Shown here: piece after piece, positions 14,719 to 24,070 of the stretch | Position numbering within the stretch: position 1 is the first letter of the stretch | How the letters are laid out: every line of letters begins with the position of its first letter | From: Peptoniphilus duerdenii ATCC BAA-1640 | Lineage (GTDB): Bacteria; Bacillota; Clostridia; Tissierellales; Peptoniphilaceae | DNA: 40,102 nucleotides | Reading direction: 5' to 3' | NCBI RefSeq assembly: GCF_000146345.1 | Contig: NZ_GL397071.1 | Span: forward strand, 531,844-571,945 | Translations under genes and position numbers: made by a program | Notes under the pieces: model-generated | Seen by the model: the letters and a program-made list of their open reading frames with translations, nothing else | Database searches by the model: none | Told to the model about the DNA's origin: nothing

Positions 14719-16440
14719 ATGAAAAAAGAGAAAGAACCAAACTTTTTTAAAGAAATGGATTCGTTTATAAAGCCATACAAAAAAAGATATATTTTATCTG
14801 TTATGCTAAGTATGCTTTCTGTTCTATGCGAACTGTTATCCTATGCTTTTGTTGGAATTTTAGCGGGATATATTTTCAAAGGATTTCATGGAAACAACAT
14901 GATATATGTCTTGATTTTCACTATAATCTGCAAAATATCAGGGGTGCTGCTTTCAAATATTTCAACACTTATATCTCATAAAGCAGCATACTTAACGCTA
15001 AAGGACTTAAGATATGCAATTTGTGATAAATTTGTTAGATTGCCTATGGGATATTTTGATATGAATCCTAGTGGAACATTAAAAACTATCTTGGTAGATA
15101 GGGTGGAAGATATAGAAAAAACATTAGCACATCTACTTCCTGAGATGACTGCAAATTTATTGATACCTGTTGCTATGATTGTTTGGATGATTGCAGTTAA
15201 TATTAAGCTTACCGGGATTATATTTTTTTGGGTTATATTTGGACTATCAATCGGGATGCTTATGATGATTGGATATAAGAAAAAATATGAGGGACAAGTA
15301 CAGGCACAAAAGAATATGAATCAAGCGGTTATAGAGTATGTCAAGGGGATTGAGGTAATTAAAACTTTCAATATGGAAGATAGTTCCTATGCTAAATATA
15401 AAAATGCAGTCATACGCCATGCGGAGTATGCTATAAACTGGATGAAAAGCTCACAGATTTATGCGTCTCTTTCCTATAGCATAGCTCCGGTATCTATATT
15501 TCCAACAATTGTTGTGGGATTGATATTTTTTAATAATGGGTTTCTTACTGAGCAAAGTTTATTTTTGTTTATGATGATTTCTCTTGGAATATTTAAACCG
15601 ATTGTTAAAGCATCCAGTTATGTTGACCAATTGGCACAGATGGGAACTGTTGCTAAGGAAATAAAAGGAATCTTAGATTATCCGGAACTTAAGAGAAGTG
15701 AGAATTCTAATTTAAAAGAAAAAATGACATACGACATAGCGTTTGAAAATTTACAATTTTCTTATGATGGGACAAAAAATGATGTTGATGATGTGAATTT
15801 AACCATTAAAGAAAAAACTATGACTGCAATTATTGGTACTTCAGGTTCAGGAAAATCAACTCTAATGAAACTTTTAGCCGGATTTTGGGATTTTGAGAAA
15901 GGAAAAATAAAAATAGGTGGTATAGGGGTAAAAGACCTTTCAATGAATGACCTGAATACTCTTATCTCCTATGTGGATCAAAATACATTTTTATTTGATG
16001 ATACTATTTTGGAAAATATTAGAATAGGTAAAAAAGATGCAACGAATGATGAGGTGATAGAAGCTGCTAAAAGAGCCGGTTGCCATGATTTTATTGTAAC
16101 TTTGCCTGATGGATATGACACCATCGCTGGGGATAGGTTATCCGGTGGAGAAAAGCAAAGAATAGCTATTGCCAGAGCAATTCTAAAAAATGCTCCAATT
16201 ATCATATTAGATGAAGCAACTGCAAGTACAGATATTGAAAATGAAGAAAAAATTCAAGGTGCGTTACTGGAATTTACCAAAGGAAAAACACTAATTGTTA
16301 TTACACATAAAATTAAAACTGTCATAAATGCAGATAAGATCATATATATGGAAAATGGGAAAATCATTTGCGATGGGAAACATGAAGAACTTATTAAGTC
16401 GTGTTCTGCGTATAAGCATTTATATGAAATAGCAAATTGA
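14719..16440 (+). CDS. Exporter-fold ABC half-transporter, first subunit of cluster 2
   Basis: A 573-residue protein with a six-helix type IV membrane domain (about 20-315) and an ATPase domain (about 340-570): Walker A GTSGSGKST, Q-loop SYVDQNTFLFDDTILENI, signature RLSGGEKQRIAIARAI, Walker B IIILDEATAS. The D-loop is unusual (STDIENE), and the switch His is in ITHKIKT, where the usual following Arg is Lys. The loop before the signature is four residues shorter than in the paralogues (YDTIAGDRLSGG). It begins nine bases after the ECF S gene, within the operon, which links the ABC pair to the ECF uptake system functionally. Confidence 0.87.
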   Translation: MKKEKEPNFFKEMDSFIKPYKKRYILSVMLSMLSVLCELLSYAFVGILAGYIFKGFHGNNMIYVLIFTIICKISGVLLSNISTLISHKAAYLTLKDLRYAICDKFVRLPMGYFDMNPSGTLKTILVDRVEDIEKTLAHLLPEMTANLLIPVAMIVWMIAVNIKLTGIIFFWVIFGLSIGMLMMIGYKKKYEGQVQAQKNMNQAVIEYVKGIEVIKTFNMEDSSYAKYKNAVIRHAEYAINWMKSSQIYASLSYSIAPVSIFPTIVVGLIFFNNGFLTEQSLFLFMMISLGIFKPIVKASSYVDQLAQMGTVAKEIKGILDYPELKRSENSNLKEKMTYDIAFENLQFSYDGTKNDVDDVNLTIKEKTMTAIIGTSGSGKSTLMKLLAGFWDFEKGKIKIGGIGVKDLSMNDLNTLISYVDQNTFLFDDTILENIRIGKKDATNDEVIEAAKRAGCHDFIVTLPDGYDTIAGDRLSGGEKQRIAIARAILKNAPIIILDEATASTDIENEEKIQGALLEFTKGKTLIVITHKIKTVINADKIIYMENGKIICDGKHEELIKSCSAYKHLYEIAN

Positions 16441-16454
16441 TTGGAGGCGAGAAT

Positions 16455-18185
16455 ATGTTTGAAGCTCTAAAAAGTGTATGGAACTTTAGTGAGAAAAGGC
16501 AAGGCAGTTTAGTCAAAATTTTAATTCTATCATTTATAGAAGGCATATTCGTTATGCTGAAAATGATAGCAATAATTTTAGCGGTAAACGCCATGTTTAA
16601 TAGTAATTTAATGGACAATTATATTTATAAGGTAATGATACTTGGAATTGTATGTATCATCGGAGTATTTGGTCTTGGTTATTTCACACAACTGGGTTCT
16701 GTATCCGTTGGATTTGAGATGGCGAAAGATAAAAGGTTATATTTTGGCTCATTATTTAAAAAACTCTATTTAGGGTTCTTTAGCAAAAATTCAGTAGGAA
16801 ATATAAACTCAACACTGACTACATCTATTTCAACCGTAGAACAAGTTGCACCAATCATTTTAATTCATGTGATAGGTGGAATTTTATCTGCTATATCAAT
16901 AGTTTTAGGATTTGCTTACTATGAATGGCAAGTTTCCGTTGTAATATTTGCAGGCATATTAACATATTTGTTTGTAGTTAATCATCAAATGAAAATTTCA
17001 AGAAGGGAAGCTCCCAAAAGACAATTAGCACAAACAAAATTAACGGAAAGTGCTATTGAATTTATACAGGGAATAAGCGTAATTAAGGCTTTTGGTATGG
17101 GAGAAAAAGATGAAAGAGTAAAAAAAGATATAGATGGTAGTTGTGTTAATAATATAAATTTATCCGAAAAATCTATTCCCTCAAGCATAGGTGCCGGTCT
17201 TACGATACAGTTGTTTGAAATTATGATTATTAGCTATGCGTTTTTTATGTGGAATAGTGGAGAAATTTCTCCTCAAAAAGCCATTAATTTATTGATTATG
17301 AGCTTTGTAATATTCCAGTCTGTAAGTCAAGCAGGTTCTATTCTTTCTATGATTGGGCTTTTAGATAGTTCACTAAAGGATATTAGCAGTATGGAAAATG
17401 CTGAAGAAATAAAGGTATTACCACCTATTCAAAATATAAAATCCAATGAAATAGAATTTAAAAATGTGAGTTTTTCTTACGGAAAAGGAGAAGTTTTAAA
17501 GGGAATATCAGTAGCTCTTAAACCGAACACACTTACAGCGATTATCGGACCTTCAGGTTCAGGAAAAACAACATTTTGCAAGCTTATACCGAGATTTTAT
17601 GATGTAAGCGAAGGAGAAATTCTGATTGGTGGAGCAAAAATAACAAATATCTCCACCGAAGAATTGATGAAAAATATAAGTATGGTATTTCAAAATGTGT
17701 ATTTGTTTGAAGATACAATTATGAATAATATTCGTTTGGCAAGGCCAAATGCCAGTGATGAGGATATTATATCCGCTGCAAAAAAAGCGCGCTGTCATGA
17801 CTTTATAAAAAGCTTGCAAAAAGGATACGAAACTAAAATTGGCGAAGCGGGTAGCACTTTATCCGGTGGAGAAAAACAAAGAATAGCGATAGCTAGAGCA
17901 ATACTCAAAGATGCTCCCATTGTGATTTTAGATGAATTTACCAGTGCTTTAGATGTAGAAAATGAACGCCATATTTTGCAAGCCATCGATAATTTAATAC
18001 AGAATAAAACAGTTATTATGATTGCACACAGGTTAGAAACTGTTAGGAAAGCAGACAACATCATTGTTTTAGATAAAGGGGAAATAGCACAAGAAGGAAC
18101 ACATAATGAGCTTATAACTCAAGATGGGATATATAAATCATTCATTTCAATAAGAGAGCGAGCAAATAAATGGAGTTTTAAGTAA
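16455..18185 (+). CDS. Exporter-fold ABC half-transporter, second subunit of cluster 2
   Basis: About 576 residues: membrane domain (about 15-300), then an ATPase domain with Walker A GPSGSGKTT, signature LSGGEKQR, Walker B IVILDEFTSALD and switch His in IAHRLE. An upstream TTG at 16437 is in frame, but a GGAGG box seven bases before the ATG at 16455 fixes the start. It should form a heterodimer with the preceding subunit. The end (IRERANKWSFK) resembles the ends of the second subunits of clusters 1 (ARERAASWRL) and 3A, which supports common ancestry. No clear terminator follows before the IS30 relic. Confidence 0.87.
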   Translation: MFEALKSVWNFSEKRQGSLVKILILSFIEGIFVMLKMIAIILAVNAMFNSNLMDNYIYKVMILGIVCIIGVFGLGYFTQLGSVSVGFEMAKDKRLYFGSLFKKLYLGFFSKNSVGNINSTLTTSISTVEQVAPIILIHVIGGILSAISIVLGFAYYEWQVSVVIFAGILTYLFVVNHQMKISRREAPKRQLAQTKLTESAIEFIQGISVIKAFGMGEKDERVKKDIDGSCVNNINLSEKSIPSSIGAGLTIQLFEIMIISYAFFMWNSGEISPQKAINLLIMSFVIFQSVSQAGSILSMIGLLDSSLKDISSMENAEEIKVLPPIQNIKSNEIEFKNVSFSYGKGEVLKGISVALKPNTLTAIIGPSGSGKTTFCKLIPRFYDVSEGEILIGGAKITNISTEELMKNISMVFQNVYLFEDTIMNNIRLARPNASDEDIISAAKKARCHDFIKSLQKGYETKIGEAGSTLSGGEKQRIAIARAILKDAPIVILDEFTSALDVENERHILQAIDNLIQNKTVIMIAHRLETVRKADNIIVLDKGEIAQEGTHNELITQDGIYKSFISIRERANKWSFK

Positions 18186-18225
18186 ATACATCTATTTTGA
18201 TGAATTGCAAATAATATTGCAACAC

Positions 18226-19190
18226 TTAAATCAAACTAAGTTCGTGCATAAATAAATCAAATGGAGTTTGATATTCTAGACACTTTCCAGGTCTGGTATT
18301 AAGCTCCATTAAGTTTTTAATCAGCCCATTAATAGATATTTTAGATAAATCTGTCTTCTTAGGATAATCTCTCTTAACAAACCATTAGAATTTTCGTTAC
18401 TGCCCCTTTGTAATGCTGAATATGCATCAGCAAAATAAAAATTTATCCCTAGTTTTTCAACATCTTCATAACAAGCAAATTCCTTACCTCTATCAGATGT
18501 GAAAGTCTTTAAAGCTTCTAATGGTAAGGATTTAATTAGCTTGTCAATTGCTTTTAGCATAGAGTTTTTACTTCGATCTATCATAGGTAAGGCTATGTAA
18601 GATCTAGTTTTTCTTTCTACAAATGTTGCTAAGCAGCCTTTACTTTTACCTCTGGAGGACACAACTGTATCTAATTCCCAATGACCAAAAGTAATCCTTT
18701 TTTTAACTTCTTGAGGTCTTTTATTTATTGATTTACCAATGTTAAATCTGCCTCTTGTTTCTTTGGGTTTTCTATTTTTCTTTTCTTCTTAGCTTGGAAA
18801 TATCAAAGTCTATAATTCCTGAATATATCCAATTATATATTGTTTTGAAGCATACTATATCTTTATATACAGTATTTGCTATTTGCCCAGGAGACCACTT
18901 CTTATGAAGTTTTTAGATATAGATTTAGTGATATTGTCATCAGTTTTTGGTTCTCTGCCTTTAGATGATGATTTTTTAATCTTATCTTTTTGGGCATAGA
19001 TAACTTCATACTCGTTATCACATCTTTTTAATTCTCTAGATATTGTGGGGTGATGAAAACCTAAAATTTTTGCTATTCTTCTAGAGGAATAGCCCTCTTG
19101 GTTTAATACCTCTATTTTATTTCTGTCATTTAGAGTAAGATGTTTATAACTCAAATTGACATACGTGAATGTTTTTGTCGTGATTAACAT
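18226..19190 (-). pseudogene. IS30-family transposase, complete in length but broken by frameshifts
   Basis: The minus strand reads as an IS30 transposase in pieces. The N-terminal HTH starts at 19190 (LSYKHLTLNDRNKIEVLNQE ... FHHPTISRELKRC), a middle part is in other frames around 18660-18880, the catalytic segments SKGCLATFVERKTR, FTSDRGKEF and NENSNGLLR lie in 18321-18662, and the end MELNTRPGKCLEYQTPFDLF, in another frame, stops at 18226. At least two frameshifts and stops make it inactive. It lies between clusters 2 and 3. Confidence 0.85.
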
Positions 19191-19365
19191 TTTACATGAA
19201 GTTGGTATGAGTTTTTTTCTTACATATAGTGTCGCATTTAATTTTACAAACTATCATATTAAAAATGTAGTGTTACTCATCTGATATTTAATGACTTATA
19301 TAGGAATTAAATTTTGAATGATTTGAAGATCTTTAACACTTAAATCTGATTTTATATTGCAAGAT
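19191..19365. other. Intergenic, no feature recognised
   Basis: A+T-rich sequence between the IS30 relic and the mobC fragment. I see no gene or clear hairpin here; it probably includes the outer end of the IS30 element. Confidence 0.4.
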
Positions 19366-19575
19366 TTATTTTGTTTCCTTAAGAAGTAGGGAATGGATCT
19401 GCCATATTTCTCTTGATAATTTTTCTATCTGATTATTCATAGATTCAATTTCATTTTTGTAAATAACACCAGTTGTATTAGTAGCTTTTGCAATCTGGTT
19501 TATATTATTTGTTGCATTTGAAAGTAGCCATTGAAGATCTCTAAATGGTTCTAAATCTATTAGCCATCTTATTCT
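19366..19575 (-). pseudogene. MobC-like mobilisation protein, C-terminal fragment
   Basis: On the minus strand about 66 residues read WLIDLEPFRDLQWLL, then NATNNINQIAKATNTTGVIY and a helical tail ending IWQIHSLLLKETK. The NINQIAK-x-xN-(S/T)TG block is the signature of the C-terminal half of MobC relaxosome accessory proteins, which help the relaxase open oriT. There is no start codon in this frame, and the N-terminal RHH half is absent. An out-of-frame ATG with a good AAAGGAG box at the junction suggests a deletion or frameshift. The oriT-like hairpin lies just upstream, as expected for a mob region. Confidence 0.65.
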
Positions 19576-19598
19576 CCTTTATAAAATATATTTCGGGG

Positions 19599-19620
19599 TC
19601 TTAGGGTTCTCCCTAACAAG
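19599..19620. other. oriT-like inverted repeat
   Basis: TTAGGG-TTCT-CCCTAA, a perfect six-base dyad at 19601-19616, flanked by GGGGTC and AACAAG. On the minus strand it reads GTTAGGGAGAACCCTAAGACC upstream of the mobC fragment, which resembles the nick-region hairpins of MOBP-type mobilisable elements in Firmicutes. Assignment rests on position and hairpin form only. Confidence 0.45.
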
Positions 19621-19734
19621 GTAAAAATTAGCAGTAGACTTCAACCAATCGCTAATTATATTAGTTCTTGGGAAGTCCTTGCATAGTACCTACCAAACAC
19701 TCAAGTAAACTTTCGTGTGGTTAGGTGCGTAAAA

Positions 19735-19773
19735 AATGGAGCATACCGTCAAGGTCTGCTCCATTAATTTTTT
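19735..19773. terminator. Bidirectional intrinsic terminator
   Basis: AATGGAGCA (19735-19743) pairs perfectly with TGCTCCATT (19757-19765), with ACC/GGT extending the stem inside the loop. T-rich sequence follows on the + strand (AATTTTTT) and A-rich sequence precedes it, so it can stop transcription from either side ahead of cluster 3. Confidence 0.75.
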
Positions 19774-19882
19774 CGTAAGTGGGTACTCACTTACTGTGCT
19801 TGCTATTAAAGTTATAAGCGTTAAGCGTTTTATTCATAATAAATCAATTATACCATACTCAGAATATAATTTCAGGGCACTA

Positions 19883-19911
19883 TTGACAAATATTGAATTT
19901 AGATTTATTAT
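19883..19911 (+). promoter_or_regulatory. Promoter of the cluster 3 tetR
   Basis: TTGACA at 19883-19888, a 17-base spacer and TATTAT at 19906-19911, about 40 bases before the tetR ATG. The spacer and -10 box are covered by the TGAATTTAGATT repeat, an operator candidate. Confidence 0.65.
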
Positions 19912-19928
19912 TAAATTGAGATTCAGTA
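19891..19928 (+). promoter_or_regulatory. Operator candidate, cluster 3 tetR
   Basis: TATTGAATTTAGATTTATTA followed by TTAAATTGAGATTCAGTA: the outer arms TATTGAAT and ATTCAGTA are near-inverted (one mismatch). TGAATTTAGATT matches TGAATTAAGATT at 20582-20593, before the ABC genes of the same cluster. It is unlike the GTTAG-N6-CTAAC sites of clusters 1 and 2. Confidence 0.5.
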
Positions 19929-19950
19929 TTTTATTCGAAAGAGGTGTGAT

Positions 19951-20523
19951 ATGGCACAAGTATTGAAAGAAGAAGTTAGAAATAGGATACTTGATGCAGC
20001 AGAAAAAGTATTTTATAAAAATGATTATAGAGGTGCTAAATTAACAGAAATTGCAAAAGAAGCAGATATTCCTGTGGCACTAATTTATACCTATTTTAAA
20101 AATAAGGAAGTTTTGTTTGATGCAGTAGTATGTTCTGTTTATATAAACTTCGAGTCAGCTTTTAATGAGGAAGAATCCTTGGAAAAAGGTTCTGCTTCTG
20201 AAAGGTTTGATGAGGTTGGAGAAAAATATATTCACGAGCTTTTAAAAGAGCGTAAGAAGTTAATTATTTTAATGGATAAAAGCTCAGGTACAAAGCATAT
20301 AGAAGCAAAACAAAAACTCATATCGCAAATGGAGGCTCATATTGAAGTTAGTTTAAAGAGACAATCAGAAGAGGAATATGATCCAATGCTTGCCCATATT
20401 TTAGCCAGTAACTTTACGGAGGGGCTTCTTGAAATAGCGAGACACTATCAAAGTGAAAAGTGGGCAAAAGATATGCTAAAACTTATTGCAAGGTGTTATT
20501 ACAAAGGAGTGGAATCCTTATAA
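19951..20523 (+). CDS. TetR/AcrR-family transcriptional regulator (cluster 3)
   Basis: A 190-residue regulator with an HTH at about residues 6-52 (EVRNRILDAAEKVFYKNDYR ... ADIPVALIYTYFKNKEVLF) and a helical sensor domain. A GAAAGAGG box precedes the ATG. A hairpin terminator and a promoter/operator-like region separate it from the ABC genes 100 bases downstream, so here the regulator and transporter are probably separate transcription units under the same repressor, unlike cluster 2. Confidence 0.88.
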   Translation: MAQVLKEEVRNRILDAAEKVFYKNDYRGAKLTEIAKEADIPVALIYTYFKNKEVLFDAVVCSVYINFESAFNEEESLEKGSASERFDEVGEKYIHELLKERKKLIILMDKSSGTKHIEAKQKLISQMEAHIEVSLKRQSEEEYDPMLAHILASNFTEGLLEIARHYQSEKWAKDMLKLIARCYYKGVESL

Positions 20524-20538
20524 TGAGCACTAAGAAAT

Positions 20539-20568
20539 AGACTTTGCGTAATCAGCAAAGTCTTACTT
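20539..20568 (+). terminator. Hairpin terminator after the cluster 3 tetR
   Basis: AGACTTTGC pairs perfectly with GCAAAGTCT across a seven-base loop (20539-20563), followed by TACTTT. The T-run is short, so termination may be partial. Confidence 0.6.
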
Positions 20569-20578
20569 TAAACCTTAA

Positions 20579-20598
20579 TACTGAATTAAGATTCAATA
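20579..20598 (+). promoter_or_regulatory. Operator candidate before the cluster 3 ABC genes
   Basis: TACTGAAT-TAAG-ATTCAATA, an eight-base dyad with one mismatch, sharing TGAATTNAGATT with the site before the cluster 3 tetR. A further ATTCAAT follows at 20601. It ends about 15 bases before the GGAGAG ribosome binding site. Confidence 0.55.
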
Positions 20599-20626
20599 TT
20601 ATTCAATTTTGAAAGGAGAGTTGTTC

Positions 20627-22366
20627 ATGCCGGAAAAAGAATTAAGGAAAAAAGTGATTGGGAAAAATAGTTTATCCAATTCACTTCTTGCTTTAAAAAT
20701 AGTATTTGATTTGATACCACAAATCTTACTTGTATATTTGATTAGTTCTTTAATCACAAACAATATTAACGAAGGTAATTTAAAGTATATATTCTTGGGA
20801 ATCTTTATATCGTTTGTATTAAAAGGAGTGTTTTATTATTTTGCAACAAAGGTTGCCCATGAGAAAGCATACGAAAAATTAACAGAACTTAGGTTAGATA
20901 TTATCGGTCATCTGAAAAAACTAAGTTTGGGATTCTTTAAAGAACATAATACAGGAGAGCTTACCAACATTGTTCAACATGATGTAGAGCAAGTGGAAGT
21001 ATACCTTGCCCATGGTCTTCCTGAAATAATGGCAGTTACACTTCTGCCTACCATTATTTTTGTAGCTATGATTTTTGTTGATTGGCGTCTTGCTCTTGGA
21101 ATGATTGCTGGAGTTCCACTCATGTATTTGGTAAAAGTTCTTTCACAGAAAACAATGGATAAAAACTTTGCTATTTATTTTAACCACGAAAAAAAGATGA
21201 GAGAAGAGCTAATGGAATATGTAAAAAATATTTCTGTTATTAAGGCTTTTGCTAAAGAAGAGGAGATAAGTGAAAGAACATTAAAAACGGCAAGAGAATA
21301 TGTTTACTGGGTTAAAAAGAGCATGGGGATGGTTACAATCCCAATGGGACTCATTGACATATTTATGGAAATTGGAGTGGTAATTGTCATGATTTTGGGA
21401 AGTATCTTTCTTTATCATGGGAATATTACAACACCTAATTTTATACTTGCAATTATTTTATCGTCTGCTTTTACTGCATCTATAAGTAAGACTGCTACAT
21501 TGCAACATTTTTCTATTGTGTTTAAGGAAGCATTAAAGTCTATAGGAAAAGTTTTAACAGTTCCGCTTCCGACCAAGAATACAGAACAAGGTTTAGAGTT
21601 TGGAAATATAGAATTTAAAGATGTGAATTTTGCATATGGAAAAGATGGTTTTGAGCTTAAAAATATCAATTTAACTTTTAAGAAAAATAGTTTGAATGCC
21701 TTTGTAGGAGCAAGTGGTTGTGGGAAAAGTACTGTATCTAATTTGCTTATGGGATTTTGGGATGCAGACGAAGGACAAATACTAATAAATGGAAAAGATA
21801 TAAAAGAATATAGTCAAGAAAACATATCAATGCTGATTGGTAGTGTGCAACAAGAAGTTATCCTTTTTGATTTAAGTATTTTTGAAAATATAGCAATCGG
21901 AAAACTAAATGCAACAAAAGAAGAAGTCATAGAAGCAGCTAAAAAAGCAAGATGCCATGATTTTATTTCAGCGTTGCCAAATGGATATGAAACACGAGTA
22001 GGTGAAATGGGAGTTAAGTTATCCGGTGGAGAAAAACAAAGAATATCAATTGCGAGAATGATACTTAAAAATGCACCGATTTTAATATTAGATGAGGCCA
22101 TGGCAGCTGTTGATAGTGAAAATGAAAGACTAATCGGTGAAGCGATTGATGATTTAAGTAAGGATAAAACTATCATTACAATTGCTCATCATCTAAATAC
22201 GATTAGAGATTCAGACCAAATTATAGTTATGGATAAGGGTGTTGTTCTTGATGCAGGAAGCCATGAAGAGCTGATGAAAAGATGTGATTTTTATAAGGAG
22301 ATGGTTGAAGCACAGAACAAGGTAGATAGATGGAATTTGAAAGAGGTGGTAACAGAAAATGTTTAG
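20627..22366 (+). CDS. Exporter-fold ABC half-transporter, first subunit of cluster 3
   Basis: A 579-residue protein: six-helix membrane domain (about 15-310) and ATPase domain (about 330-565) with Walker A GASGCGKST, Q-loop GSVQQEVILFDLSIFENI, signature LSGGEKQRISIARMI, Walker B ILILDEAMAAVD and switch His in IAHHLN. The open frame extends to a TTG at 20609, but the GGAGAG box at 20614-20619 fits the ATG at 20627. Its stop overlaps the start of the next ABC gene by eight bases, so the two are translationally coupled partners. All catalytic residues are present. Confidence 0.88.
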   Translation: MPEKELRKKVIGKNSLSNSLLALKIVFDLIPQILLVYLISSLITNNINEGNLKYIFLGIFISFVLKGVFYYFATKVAHEKAYEKLTELRLDIIGHLKKLSLGFFKEHNTGELTNIVQHDVEQVEVYLAHGLPEIMAVTLLPTIIFVAMIFVDWRLALGMIAGVPLMYLVKVLSQKTMDKNFAIYFNHEKKMREELMEYVKNISVIKAFAKEEEISERTLKTAREYVYWVKKSMGMVTIPMGLIDIFMEIGVVIVMILGSIFLYHGNITTPNFILAIILSSAFTASISKTATLQHFSIVFKEALKSIGKVLTVPLPTKNTEQGLEFGNIEFKDVNFAYGKDGFELKNINLTFKKNSLNAFVGASGCGKSTVSNLLMGFWDADEGQILINGKDIKEYSQENISMLIGSVQQEVILFDLSIFENIAIGKLNATKEEVIEAAKKARCHDFISALPNGYETRVGEMGVKLSGGEKQRISIARMILKNAPILILDEAMAAVDSENERLIGEAIDDLSKDKTIITIAHHLNTIRDSDQIIVMDKGVVLDAGSHEELMKRCDFYKEMVEAQNKVDRWNLKEVVTENV

Positions 22367-24068
22367 AGAAATGTTAAAACTACTAACAAAAACCGGCAAG
22401 AGAGATTTGATTATATCAAGTGTATTCTTTGCCCTTTATGGACTCAGCTCCATAGCCATGATTGTTATCGTATTTTCTATACTGTTCCAAATCTTTGACG
22501 GAACGAGCTTAGCAAGCCTATATAAATATTTTATTTCTATTGGATTACTTGTAGTCTTCAAAGGTATTTGTAATATGGTCGCAGATATGAAAAAGCATAG
22601 TGCAGGTTTTGATATTGTTCAGCAAATAAGAGAACGCATGATTATTAAATTGAAAAAATTCAGCTTAGGATTTTATACCAATGAACGACTTGGGGAAATA
22701 AATACAATTTTACACAAAGATGTTGATAATATGTCCCTTGTTGTAGGACACATGTGGTCAAGAATGTTTGGAGATTTTTTGATAGGTGCAGTCGTATTTA
22801 TTGGTCTTGCAAGTATTGATTTAAAACTTGCTATTCTAATGGCTGTATCTGTTCAGATTGCACTTATCTTTCTATATCTGACAATTAAGCAATCTGAAAA
22901 AATAGAGAATCAGAATAACTCAGCACTTCTTGATATGGTTAGCCTATTTGTTGAATATGTTAGAGGAATACCTGTATTAAAGAGTTTTTCAAACAATAAG
23001 AGCTTGGATAATGAGCTTATGAATAAAACAAAGAAGTTTGGAGAAACAAGTAAATCAGCTTCAAGATTCAAGGCAAAACAATTATCTATATTTGGGTTTT
23101 TACTGGATATTGGATATTTGGTTCTTTTAATTGCAGGAACAATATTTGTTGTAAAGGGAAAACTTGATGTACTTAATTTTATTATCTTTGCGGTAATTTC
23201 AAAAGAGTTTTATAAGCCGTTCGCTTCTATGGAACAACACTATATGTACTATGTTTCGGCGGTGGACAGTTATGAAAGACTTTCAAGAATTTTATATGCA
23301 GATGTAATCCCGGATAAAGTGAATGGGATTATTCCGAAAGATAATGATATAGCTTTTGAAAACATAGATTTTTCCTATGAAAAAGATGAATTTAAAATGG
23401 AAAAATTGAGCTTTTCTATTGCTGAAAAAACAATGACAGCCTTAGTTGGAGAATCAGGTAGTGGAAAGACTACTATAACCAACTTGCTTTTAAGATTTTA
23501 TGATGTGCATAAAGGAAAAATTACCCTAGGAGGAACTGATATAAGGGATATTCCTTATGATGAGCTTTTAGATCGTATTAGTATAGTCATGCAAAATGTT
23601 CAGTTGTTTGATAATACCATTGAAGAAAACATCAAGGTAGGTAAAAAAGGAGCAACGAAAGAAGAAATCATTGAAGCTGCAAAGAAAGCGAGAATACATG
23701 ATTTCATTATGAGTTTACCAAAAGGTTATGAAACTGATATTGGAGAAAATGGTGGGATTTTATCAGGTGGACAGAGACAAAGAATATCTATTGCAAGAGC
23801 TTTTCTAAAGGATGCACCTATTTTAATTCTTGATGAAATGACAAGTAATGTTGATCCTGTAAATGAATCTTTGATACAAGATGCTATTACAGAACTTGCA
23901 AAGAATAGAACTGTACTTGTAGTGGCTCATCATTTAAAAACAATTCAAAAAGCTGACCAAATTCTCGTATTTCAAAAAGGAAATTTACTTGAAAAAGGAA
24001 AGCATGGGGAACTTCTTGAGAAAGATGGTTACTACACAAAATTATGGAAAGCTCAGTACGAGGTATAA
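22359..24068 (+). CDS. Exporter-fold ABC half-transporter, second subunit of cluster 3
   Basis: A 569-residue protein with membrane domain (about 15-300) and ATPase domain carrying Walker A GESGSGKTT, Q-loop VMQNVQLFDNTIEENI, signature LSGGQRQRISIARAF, Walker B ILILDEMTSNVD and switch His in VAHHLK. The ATG lies inside the end of the previous gene. It is followed two bases later by the start of a truncated ECF ATPase gene, which suggests that cluster 3 once had an ABC pair plus ECF transporter like cluster 2, but in the opposite order. Confidence 0.88.
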   Translation: MFREMLKLLTKTGKRDLIISSVFFALYGLSSIAMIVIVFSILFQIFDGTSLASLYKYFISIGLLVVFKGICNMVADMKKHSAGFDIVQQIRERMIIKLKKFSLGFYTNERLGEINTILHKDVDNMSLVVGHMWSRMFGDFLIGAVVFIGLASIDLKLAILMAVSVQIALIFLYLTIKQSEKIENQNNSALLDMVSLFVEYVRGIPVLKSFSNNKSLDNELMNKTKKFGETSKSASRFKAKQLSIFGFLLDIGYLVLLIAGTIFVVKGKLDVLNFIIFAVISKEFYKPFASMEQHYMYYVSAVDSYERLSRILYADVIPDKVNGIIPKDNDIAFENIDFSYEKDEFKMEKLSFSIAEKTMTALVGESGSGKTTITNLLLRFYDVHKGKITLGGTDIRDIPYDELLDRISIVMQNVQLFDNTIEENIKVGKKGATKEEIIEAAKKARIHDFIMSLPKGYETDIGENGGILSGGQRQRISIARAFLKDAPILILDEMTSNVDPVNESLIQDAITELAKNRTVLVVAHHLKTIQKADQILVFQKGNLLEKGKHGELLEKDGYYTKLWKAQYEV

Positions 24069-24070
24069 TC

